This document shows positions 4,913 through 11,402 of a DNA stretch of 13,615 nt, piece by piece. This stretch comes from Negativicutes bacterium. Its GTDB lineage: Bacteria; Bacillota; Negativicutes; SKW292. The notes under the pieces are model-generated. The model saw nothing but the letters and a program-made list of their open reading frames with translations. It did no database searches and was not told where the DNA came from. Position numbers and translations under genes: made by a program. The first letter of the stretch is position 1. Every line of letters starts with the position of its first letter. Where the stretch lies: NCBI GenBank assembly GCA_026416215.1, contig JAOAFP010000029.1, forward strand, positions 1,209 to 14,823, in the 5' to 3' direction.

Positions 4913-6261
4913 TCAGGGCGATTGCCGACTTTTTCCGGACCGGGCCGGACGGGCCGCCGCTGACCGATCGGACGGAGATCGACCGGCGATACCGGCGGGC
5001 CCGTTACTCGGTCTTTTTGTCGATTACCCTGGGTTACGCGATGTACTACGTGGTCAGGCAGGGGTTTGCCGTGGTCAAGGCACCGCTGCTGCAGGCCGGT
5101 ATTTTTAACGCCGGGCAGCTGGGGACGATTGGTTCGGTGTTCTTCTTTGCCTATATGATTGGCAAATGCCTGAACGGGTTCCTGGCCGACCGGCTCAACA
5201 TCAGGCGGTTTCTGGCTCTGGGCCTGTTTCTGTCGGCCACCCTACTGGTGCTGATGGGGTTTTGCTCCAGCTTTTACCTGTTTGCCCTGCTGTGGGGGTT
5301 AAGCGGCTGGTTTCAGACCCACGGTGCCGCACCTTGTATTGTCTCGCTCAACCAATGGTTTTCCGGTCGGGAGCGGGGGACGCTGTACGGGATCTGGTTT
5401 TCCGCCCACAATATCGGCACTGGTCTGACCTACATAATAACGGCTTACATAGTGGTGACTTTCGGCTGGCGGACGGGGTTCTACGCCCCCGGGGTGCTGT
5501 GTATGATCGCCGCCCTGTTTTTGTACGTGTTTATGGACGATCGGCCCCAGGTTTACGGGTTGCCACCCATTGCCGTGTATTCCGGGGAGAAGACCGCCGG
5601 GGAATACGCCCGGGACGACCGGCCGGTGCTGGCCGCCCAGCTTGAGGTGATCAGGCGGCCGGCGGTCTGGGTGCTGGGGCTGGCCAGCGCCTCGGTGTAC
5701 GTAACCCGGTATGCATTTGAGATGTGGGGGGTAATTTTTCTGACCAACGCCAAGGGCTACTCGTTGCTGGGGGCGAGCGGGATGATATCGGTTTCGCAGT
5801 TTGCCGGCATCGTCGGGGCGTTCACCTGCGGCTGGGTGTCCGACCGCTTTTTCAACCACCGGCGGAGTATGCCCTGTTTGATCTTCAGTCTGATTCTGGT
5901 GCTGGCCACGGCTATGTTTGTCTATACGCCGGCCGAACACCGCTGGGCCGACTACCTGTCGATGGTTCTGTTCGGCTACACGGTGTACGCACTGGTGGCC
6001 TACCTGGGAGGGCTGATGGCGGTTGACATCTGTCCGAAAAAAGCCACCGGCGCTGCGATGGGGATGATCGGTCTGTTCAGTTATGCCGGGGCGTCGGTGC
6101 AGGAGTTCGTCAGCGGTTATCTGATCAACTCCTATAAAACGGTGGACGCGGCCGGCAAGGTGATTTACGACTTCACCATGGCCAGCCATTTCTGGGTGGC
6201 GGCGGCGGTGGCGGCCACCTTGCTGCCCCTTTTGGTCTGGAATGCCAAAGCCCGGGACTGA
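4909..6261 (+). CDS. MFS transporter, organophosphate:phosphate antiporter type (GlpT/UhpT-like)
   Basis: This is a 450-residue twelve-helix major facilitator. The N-terminal YYVVRQGFAVVKAPL with R50 and the second-half YVTRYAFEMW with R267 match the two arginines that bind phosphate in GlpT (R45, R269). A FLADRLNIRRF loop (residues 91-101) and the W-FQTHGAAPCIVSLNQWFSGRERG segment are typical of the organophosphate antiporter family, which imports glycerol-3-phosphate, hexose phosphates or phosphoglycerates in exchange for Pi. The start is ATG 4909, which overlaps the upstream stop and follows AAAGGGGAG; longer in-frame starts would lie inside the S-component gene. The HAD phosphatase begins three bases after its stop, suggesting that the imported ester is dephosphorylated. 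The exact substrate is not decided; a UhpC-like sensor role is less likely without a partner kinase nearby. Confidence 0.85.
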   Translation: MIRAIADFFRTGPDGPPLTDRTEIDRRYRRARYSVFLSITLGYAMYYVVRQGFAVVKAPLLQAGIFNAGQLGTIGSVFFFAYMIGKCLNGFLADRLNIRRFLALGLFLSATLLVLMGFCSSFYLFALLWGLSGWFQTHGAAPCIVSLNQWFSGRERGTLYGIWFSAHNIGTGLTYIITAYIVVTFGWRTGFYAPGVLCMIAALFLYVFMDDRPQVYGLPPIAVYSGEKTAGEYARDDRPVLAAQLEVIRRPAVWVLGLASASVYVTRYAFEMWGVIFLTNAKGYSLLGASGMISVSQFAGIVGAFTCGWVSDRFFNHRRSMPCLIFSLILVLATAMFVYTPAEHRWADYLSMVLFGYTVYALVAYLGGLMAVDICPKKATGAAMGMIGLFSYAGASVQEFVSGYLINSYKTVDAAGKVIYDFTMASHFWVAAAVAATLLPLLVWNAKARD

Positions 6262-6264
6262 ACG

Positions 6265-7092
6265 ATGAATAGTCTGGCGGCAATCAGGTGTTTTGCCCTG
6301 GACATGGATGGGACCATTTATCTGGGCGACCGCCTGCTGCCGGGGGCTGGGGAATTTCTCGACTACCTCCGGCAAACCGGCCGGCGGCGGATATTTCTGA
6401 CCAACAATTCCTCCAGGAGCCGGGCAGCCTACCTTGGGAAGCTGGCCAGGCTGGGAATTGACGCGGTGCCCGACGAGGTCGTCACTTCCGGCACAGCCAC
6501 CATTGCCTGCCTGAACAGCCGGTGTCCGGGGGCCAGGATATTTCTGCTGGGCACCCCCGATCTGGCCGGGGAGTTTGCCGAGGCAGGGTTTGTTCTGACT
6601 GCCGACCGGCCGGACTACGTGGTGCTGGGCTACGACACCACCCTTACCTATGACCGGCTGGCCCGGGCCTGTCACCTGGTTCGGGCCGGGGTGCCGCTGA
6701 TCGCCACCCACCCCGACATCAACTGCCCGACCGACCAGGACAGCGGCTATCTGCCCGATGCCGGGGCGATCCTGGCTCTGATCCGCGCCGCCACCGGGGT
6801 GGAAGCCAAGATCATCGGCAAGCCTCACCGGGAAATGATCGATGCCCTGGTTGCAGTAACCGGGGCTGACCCGGCGGCCGTCGCCATGGTCGGGGACCGT
6901 CTCTACACCGATATTCAGCTGGCGGCCAACGCCGGCATAACCGGGATACTGGTCCTGAGCGGGGAAAGCGGGATTGACGACATAGCTCTGTCCCCGGCCA
7001 AGCCCGACTACATTTTCCCCAGCCTGCGCGAGCTTCATGCCGCCCTCTGCCGGGAGGACAGCCAACTGTCGGGGCGGACGGGGGGATTATGA
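6265..7092 (+). CDS. HAD-IIA family phosphatase (NagD/AraL-like)
   Basis: This 275-residue cytoplasmic hydrolase has all HAD motifs: nucleophile D13 and acid D15 in LDMDGT, T46 in LTNNSS, K186 in IIGKP, and D211/D216 in MVGDRLYTDI. The cap between motifs II and III (about residues 80-175) and the GYDTTLTYDRL and ATHPDINCPT segments mark subfamily IIA with a C2 cap, as in NagD and B. subtilis AraL. These enzymes remove phosphate from sugar phosphates and related esters with Mg2+. The ATG at 6265 is three bases after the MFS stop, with only a weak ribosome binding site, so translation is probably coupled. As part of the S-component/MFS/HAD unit it may process the imported phosphate ester or limit its toxic build-up. 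Substrate specificity is not predictable from the sequence. Confidence 0.9.
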   Translation: MNSLAAIRCFALDMDGTIYLGDRLLPGAGEFLDYLRQTGRRRIFLTNNSSRSRAAYLGKLARLGIDAVPDEVVTSGTATIACLNSRCPGARIFLLGTPDLAGEFAEAGFVLTADRPDYVVLGYDTTLTYDRLARACHLVRAGVPLIATHPDINCPTDQDSGYLPDAGAILALIRAATGVEAKIIGKPHREMIDALVAVTGADPAAVAMVGDRLYTDIQLAANAGITGILVLSGESGIDDIALSPAKPDYIFPSLRELHAALCREDSQLSGRTGGL

Positions 7093-7098
7093 CCATGG

Positions 7099-7124
7099 CC
7101 GGCCGGGAGGCCGGTTTCTGTTTG
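7099..7124 (+). terminator. Short terminator-like hairpin after the HAD gene
   Basis: CCGGCC (7099-7104) and GGCCGG (7109-7114) form a 6-bp stem with a GGGA tetraloop, followed by TTTCTGTTT. It lies seven bases after the HAD stop and probably ends the S-component/MFS/HAD transcript, perhaps incompletely because the U-tract is broken. Confidence 0.6.
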
Positions 7125-7152
7125 CCGGCCAGCGGCAGAGAACTGACCGCCG

Positions 7153-7260
7153 ATGTTTAATGCCCTGCAGACAGTTGTGTTTATCGCATTTTCGCTGCCG
7201 GTCCGGATGGTGCACAGCCTGTGGCAGCGGCTGGTGGCGAACAGACTCTATGGTGGGTGA
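7153..7260 (+). CDS. Possible 35-residue hydrophobic peptide
   Basis: An ATG at 7153 opens a 35-codon frame ending TGA at 7258-7260. It encodes a hydrophobic stretch (LQTVVFIAFSLPV) followed by a basic amphipathic tail (SLWQRLVANRLYGG). It lies in the 221-base gap between the HAD and PTS genes, after the terminator-like hairpin. This is the shape of a small membrane peptide or leader peptide. No clear Shine-Dalgarno sequence is visible before it, and a chance frame of this length is quite possible in GC-rich DNA. Confidence 0.25.
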   Translation: MFNALQTVVFIAFSLPVRMVHSLWQRLVANRLYGG

Positions 7261-7285
7261 ACGGCCCGCATCCTGGGGCGGCCGT
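7261..7285. repeat. Inverted repeat just upstream of the PTS IIC ribosome binding site
   Basis: ACGGCC (7261-7266) and GGCCGT (7280-7285) form a 6-bp stem with a 13-base loop, 15 bases before the GAGGAGGG ribosome binding site. It has no T-run. It could be an operator or a small mRNA hairpin; evidence is limited to the symmetry. Confidence 0.3.
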
Positions 7286-7313
7286 CTGTAAAAAAGAACA
7301 GAGGAGGGTGACT

Positions 7314-8606
7314 ATGCGATCAGTGACCGACGTTTTGCAGGACACGCTGCTGCCGGTGGCCGACAAGATCACCAACCAGCGCTACCTGGACGCGATCAGG
7401 TTCGGTTTTGTCGTGCTGACGCCGTTTTTTATCGTCGGGTCGGTGTTTCTGATTCTGGCCAATCTGCCAATACCCGGGTATGACCAGTTTATGGAAGGGA
7501 TATTTGGTCCGATGTGGGACGATGCCCTGGGCTATCCGGTGGCGGCCACCTACGGGATTATGGCGATCTGGATCGTCGGGCCGGTGGCTTATCGCCTGGC
7601 TGATCGCTGCAGGGTGGATGCCCTGCCGGCGGCGGTGACGGCGGGCATCTGTTTTCTGATTATCACTCCGTTCGGCTACGTTCACAATGGGGAAGCAATC
7701 ACCGGGGTGCTGGCGGTGGAGTGGCTGGGGTCGAAAGGGCTGTTTGCCGCGTTGTTTATCTCGCTTTTGTCGGCTGAGATCTACAGCCGGATAATGCTGA
7801 AGGGCATAGTGATCAAAATGCCGGAAGGGGTGCCGCCGATGGTGTCGCGTTCGTTTGCCTCGCTGATCCCGGCCGGCGGGGCCATCGTGGCCGCTGCCCT
7901 GATCCGCTGGCTGTTCATGCTGACCCCGTACGGCAACGTGCACAGTTTTGTCTACAATATGGTGGCGATCCCGCTGCAGAACCTCGGCGACACCCTGTTC
8001 GGCGCGGTGGGGATGGTGATTGCCATAACCCTGCTGTGGACGGTGGGACTGAACGGCGGCAGCATCATGGGCGGAATCACCACCCCGATCCTGTTTCCGC
8101 TGCAGATGGAAAATCTCGATGCCTATAAACAGGGGTTACCCCTGCCCCACATCATCACTCCTCAGTTCTTCGATTTGATCTGGATGGGCGGGGCCGGAGC
8201 CACCATCACCGTGGTGTTCCTGCTGATTATAAGATGCCGGGCCCGGCAGCACCGGGAACTGGGCAAGCTGGCGCTGGGATCGGGGCTGTTCAACATCAAT
8301 GAGCCGATTCTGTTCGGGCTGCCGATCGTGCTCAACCCGTTCATGCTGATCCCGTTTTCGCTGGTGCCGATGATTACGGTTCTGATCAATTACTTTGCCA
8401 TGGATCTGGGCTGGGTGGCCAGGCCGACCGGGGCGGTGATTCCCTGGACCACGCCGCCGCTGATTCAGGGATACCTTATTACCGGTGATATCAGCGGAGC
8501 GATTCTTCAGCTGGTTGATCTGGCGATCGGTCTGGCGATCTACTGGCCGTTTATCAGTATTCTCGACAAACAGAGACTGAAGGAGGAAGAAGAATCTCAA
8601 CCATGA
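7314..8606 (+). CDS. PTS lactose/cellobiose-type transporter subunit IIC, orphan
   Basis: This 430-residue membrane protein with about ten helices resembles the CelB/ChbC IIC family that carries beta-disaccharides across the membrane while they are phosphorylated by IIB. The signature NINEPILFGLPIVLNPF includes E330, matching the essential Glu of the family. The other family hallmark, a His in the GIHG loop, appears to be Asn here (VGLNGGSIMGG, N248). No IIA or IIB is encoded nearby. The start is ATG 7314, five bases after GAGGAGGG (7301-7308); in-frame GTG codons upstream would add an unconvincing extension. The final codons (KEEEES) double as the AGGAGGAAG ribosome binding site of the next gene, which overlaps by four bases. 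It may be a carrier using distant IIA/IIB, or one working without phosphorylation; substrate unknown. Confidence 0.85.
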   Translation: MRSVTDVLQDTLLPVADKITNQRYLDAIRFGFVVLTPFFIVGSVFLILANLPIPGYDQFMEGIFGPMWDDALGYPVAATYGIMAIWIVGPVAYRLADRCRVDALPAAVTAGICFLIITPFGYVHNGEAITGVLAVEWLGSKGLFAALFISLLSAEIYSRIMLKGIVIKMPEGVPPMVSRSFASLIPAGGAIVAAALIRWLFMLTPYGNVHSFVYNMVAIPLQNLGDTLFGAVGMVIAITLLWTVGLNGGSIMGGITTPILFPLQMENLDAYKQGLPLPHIITPQFFDLIWMGGAGATITVVFLLIIRCRARQHRELGKLALGSGLFNINEPILFGLPIVLNPFMLIPFSLVPMITVLINYFAMDLGWVARPTGAVIPWTTPPLIQGYLITGDISGAILQLVDLAIGLAIYWPFISILDKQRLKEEEESQP

Positions 8607-9892
8607 TCAGCTGCTTAGTCATTCTGACCTTTCTGCTGGCAGTGCTGGTGGCCGGCCGTCGGCCGGCTGAGGCCTGCACCACGGTGGTGGTGGGGCGGAG
8701 TGCCAGTATTAACGGCAACGTGCTGGTGGGGCACAATGAGGACGACTGGGATGAGCTGTACCGGCAGTACCACTATATGCCACGCCGCACCAATAAACTG
8801 GGCGATACCGTCCGGGCCGAGAAGGACGGGGCGGCCATACCTTGTGCCTACGAAACCTTAGGCTATTACTGGGCGGAAAGCCGGCAGACAGTAGATGGGG
8901 GGGCGTCGTTCACCGACTTTTTTGTCAATGAGAATGGGGTGGTGGTGACCAGCAACAATTGCGGCGAACCCCGCGATGCCAACCCGGATCTGGTTGACGG
9001 CGGGCTTGGCTACCTGTTGCGGCGGTCGGTGGCTGAGCGGGCCAAAAACGCCCGGGACGGACTGGGCACGGCCATGCTGATGGTCGATCAGTACGGCTAC
9101 CGCGGCTGCCGGACCTATACCATTGCCGATCAGAACGAATGCTGGCTGCTGGTGCTGGTGGGCGGCAGGCACTATGCAGCGGTGCGGGTGCCCGATGATC
9201 AGGTGGTGGTGATTGCCAACCACCTGCCGCTGCGGCTAATCGATCTGCCGCCGCGGGACAACCGGCTGATTGTTTCCAGGGGACTGGTGGAGTACGCGAA
9301 GGAGAAAAAATGGTATACCGACGGCGAAAAATTTGATTTTTACCATGTTTTCCAGCATCCGGCCAAGCGCAACGACCCCCGTTCAACCATCCGCCAGCGG
9401 CACGGCCTCCGTCTGTTGTCGGGAACCGATTACCCGGAGAACGATCTGCCGTTTTCCGTCCGTCCGGCCCGGAAGATTACCGTTAAGGACCTCAAACAGC
9501 TGCTTAGCTACCATTACGAGGGCACCGAGGACGATTTAAGTCTCGGTTACCGCAAATGTTCGCCGCACGCCACCGAAAAGCGGACCATCTGCAGCCTTCA
9601 CACCATCGACAGTTTTATCATGGAGTACGACGCCATTCTCGGCACCAGCAAGCTGCACATCGCCCCCGGCCGGCCGTGTCTTACCACCTACAAGCAATTC
9701 CTGCTCAGCATCAAGGCGGTGCCGGACAGCATGTATTGGCTTTCGGCCGAACGGGCGATGGACACCCACTTTAGCGTGCAGCCGAGCGAGTTTAAGGCAA
9801 TCGGCAACAAGCTGTGGCCGAAAATCCGCCGGGAACAGGATGCGGCCGAAAGCAACTACGCATCGGCCAAGGCCAGGGTGCGCACCAACTGA
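8603..9892 (+). CDS. Exported C69-family dipeptidase (Ntn hydrolase)
   Basis: This 429-residue protein has a short hydrophobic signal (residues 4-17) ending at PAEA before C25. Cleavage there would expose C25-T-T-V, the N-terminal nucleophile of peptidase family C69 (U34). The following GRSASINGNVLVGHNEDDWDE matches the family's N-terminal segment, including the NED motif. Enzymes of this group release amino acids from dipeptides or hydrolyse other amides. The signal suggests action outside the membrane, either free or wall-associated; the residues before C25 (AEA) do not form a good lipobox. The start at 8603 overlaps the IIC stop (ATGA) with AGGAGGAAG upstream, so the pair is co-translated, an unusual partnership for a sugar IIC. 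Two amino-acid-type transporters follow, which fits peptide use. The true substrate is uncertain. Confidence 0.85.
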   Translation: MISCLVILTFLLAVLVAGRRPAEACTTVVVGRSASINGNVLVGHNEDDWDELYRQYHYMPRRTNKLGDTVRAEKDGAAIPCAYETLGYYWAESRQTVDGGASFTDFFVNENGVVVTSNNCGEPRDANPDLVDGGLGYLLRRSVAERAKNARDGLGTAMLMVDQYGYRGCRTYTIADQNECWLLVLVGGRHYAAVRVPDDQVVVIANHLPLRLIDLPPRDNRLIVSRGLVEYAKEKKWYTDGEKFDFYHVFQHPAKRNDPRSTIRQRHGLRLLSGTDYPENDLPFSVRPARKITVKDLKQLLSYHYEGTEDDLSLGYRKCSPHATEKRTICSLHTIDSFIMEYDAILGTSKLHIAPGRPCLTTYKQFLLSIKAVPDSMYWLSAERAMDTHFSVQPSEFKAIGNKLWPKIRREQDAAESNYASAKARVRTN

Positions 9893-9902
9893 TTTTACCG
9901 GA

Positions 9903-9929
9903 CTGCCGGCCGGACCGGCCGGCTGGCAG
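9903..9929. repeat. GC-rich perfect inverted repeat between C69 and permease genes
   Basis: GCCGGCCGG (9905-9913) and CCGGCCGGC (9915-9923) are perfect inverted copies around one A; CTGCC (9903-9907) can instead pair with GGCAG (9925-9929). No T-run follows on the + strand, so it is not a standard terminator. It resembles other palindromes in the gaps of this window. Confidence 0.5.
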
Positions 9930-9959
9930 CGACGGGCTGAAAGGAACAGGGTAAATTAA

Positions 9960-11357
9960 TTGATTGACTGTGGCAAATGCGGCCGGCGGCCGCTGGACGG
10001 TCAGCTTAAGCGGGGGATGAAGTCCCGGCACCTGATGATGCTGTCGATCGGGGGGACGATTGGCACCGGCCTGTTTGTCGGGGCTGGCCAGACCATCGCC
10101 CAGGCCGGACCGCTGGGTGCGGTGATCGCCTACGTGGCGGGCGGGATGGTGATGTTTCTGGTTTTGCTGTGTCTGGCCGAAATGGCGGTTTACAGTCCGG
10201 TGTCGGGGTCATTTCAGACTTACGCCAGCCGCTACATTTCCCCGACCATCGGGTTTGTGACCGGCTGGCTGTACTGGCTTAACTGGGCGATTGCCGCCGC
10301 CGCGGCTTTCACCGCTGCCGGCATTATCGCCCACAACCTGCTGCCGCAGGTGGCGGTCTGGCAGTGGTGCGGGCTGTTCGGCCTGCTGATCGCCGGATTG
10401 AACCTGATTTCAGTCCGGGCTTACGGTGAGACCGAATTCTGGTTTGCCGGGATCAAAGTGGTGGCGATCATCGTGTTTGTGCTGAGCAGCTTCGCCTTCG
10501 CCGTGGGCTGGATCGGCAACGAGGGGGCGATCGGGGTGGGTAACCTGCGGTCGGCCGGAAGTTTGTTTCCCAACGGTGGGGTGGCGGTGTTTTTGACCAT
10601 TATTTCGGTTATCTACTCGTTCCAGGGGGCGGAACTAGTGGGCATTGCTGCCGGTGAGTGCGAGGATCCGACCAGGACCATGCCGCGGGTGATTAAGGGC
10701 CTGGGGGTGCGGATAATTTTGTTTTACGTGCTGACCATGGTGGCGCTGGCCCTGACCGTGCCGTTTGCCGAGGCCGGGGTGCTGGACAACCCGTTTGCCC
10801 AGGTTTTTGCCCGGGTGGGGCTGCCGGCGGCGGCACTGATTATGAATCTGGTGATTCTCACCTCGGCCCTGTCGGCCAACAACGGGGCCCTGTACGCCTG
10901 TTCGCGGCTGCTGTGGGCGATGGCTGGTGAGGGGATGGCCCCGCAGATTTTCCGGCGGCTCAACCGCAGCGGTGTGCCGTACGCCGGACTGTTTTTCACC
11001 CTGGTTACCTCGATGTTCTGTCTGCTGACCGAGGAATACGCCGCCGACAGCGTGTATCTGTGGCTTATGGCTGCGACCAGTCTGCTGGGCACGCTGGTCT
11101 GGATGATAATCGCCTGGAGTCAGCTGAATTTCCGCCGGCTACTCAGGCGGCGCGGGGAAGAGGAAAAGCTGCTGTTCAGGACCCCATGGTTTCCGGTTAT
11201 CCCGGTGGTCAGCCTGCTGGCCAACGCGGCGGTGGTGGCCAGCCTCTGGGTTGATGAAAGCCAGCATGTGGTGCTGTACAGCGGAGCGGCAATGCTGGTG
11301 ATACTGCTGGCCGCGGCCCGGCTGACGGCTGACAGCTGGCGGCCGGCAGAGAACTGA
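9960..11357 (+). CDS. Amino acid permease (APC superfamily, AAT type)
   Basis: This 465-residue, twelve-helix permease starts with LKRGMKSRHLMMLSIGGTIGTGLFVGAG at about residues 16-43, the substrate-binding GGTIGTGLF motif of the amino acid transporter family (AroP, GabP, ProY relatives). Other family landmarks are SPVSGSFQTYASRYISPTIGF near 80-100 and the SFQGAELVGIAAGECEDPTRTMPR segment near 220-245. It would import an amino acid with protons. The chosen start is TTG 9960, eight bases after AAAGGAACAGGG; it gives an N-terminus of usual length. A later ATG at 10017 would leave almost no cytoplasmic tail. The N-terminus carries an unusual C4-G-K-C7 pair. It lies 67 bases after the exported dipeptidase, so uptake of released amino acids is a sensible inference; the actual amino acid is not predictable. 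Confidence 0.88.
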   Translation: MIDCGKCGRRPLDGQLKRGMKSRHLMMLSIGGTIGTGLFVGAGQTIAQAGPLGAVIAYVAGGMVMFLVLLCLAEMAVYSPVSGSFQTYASRYISPTIGFVTGWLYWLNWAIAAAAAFTAAGIIAHNLLPQVAVWQWCGLFGLLIAGLNLISVRAYGETEFWFAGIKVVAIIVFVLSSFAFAVGWIGNEGAIGVGNLRSAGSLFPNGGVAVFLTIISVIYSFQGAELVGIAAGECEDPTRTMPRVIKGLGVRIILFYVLTMVALALTVPFAEAGVLDNPFAQVFARVGLPAAALIMNLVILTSALSANNGALYACSRLLWAMAGEGMAPQIFRRLNRSGVPYAGLFFTLVTSMFCLLTEEYAADSVYLWLMAATSLLGTLVWMIIAWSQLNFRRLLRRRGEEEKLLFRTPWFPVIPVVSLLANAAVVASLWVDESQHVVLYSGAAMLVILLAAARLTADSWRPAEN

Positions 11358-11362
11358 GGTGA

Positions 11363-11382
11363 AACCGGCCCGGCAGCCGGTT
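11363..11382 (+). other. Hairpin between permease and symporter genes
   Basis: AACCGGC (11363-11369) and GCCGGTT (11376-11382) form a 7-bp stem with a 6-base loop, directly after the permease stop. No T-run follows, so it may only tune mRNA stability between the two transporter genes. Confidence 0.4.
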
Positions 11383-11402
11383 GCCGCGGCCGGTGACGGG
11401 CG

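Noticed and set aside
5299..7065. A very long open frame on the - strand opposite the MFS and HAD genes
   Set aside because: It is rich in Gly, Pro, His and Gln with no recognisable domain, and it lies exactly opposite two well-supported genes. Long antisense frames are expected in GC-rich coding DNA.
8603..8677. Lipoprotein signal in the C69 peptidase
   Set aside because: The residues before C25 are A-E-A, which is not a lipobox, and C25 is required as the N-terminal nucleophile of the family.
7134..11357. A repeated 13-base word, GGCAGAGAACTGA, at about 7134 and 11345
   Set aside because: Two copies of this length share no further flanking similarity and one spans a gene's stop codon; chance or similar base bias is enough.
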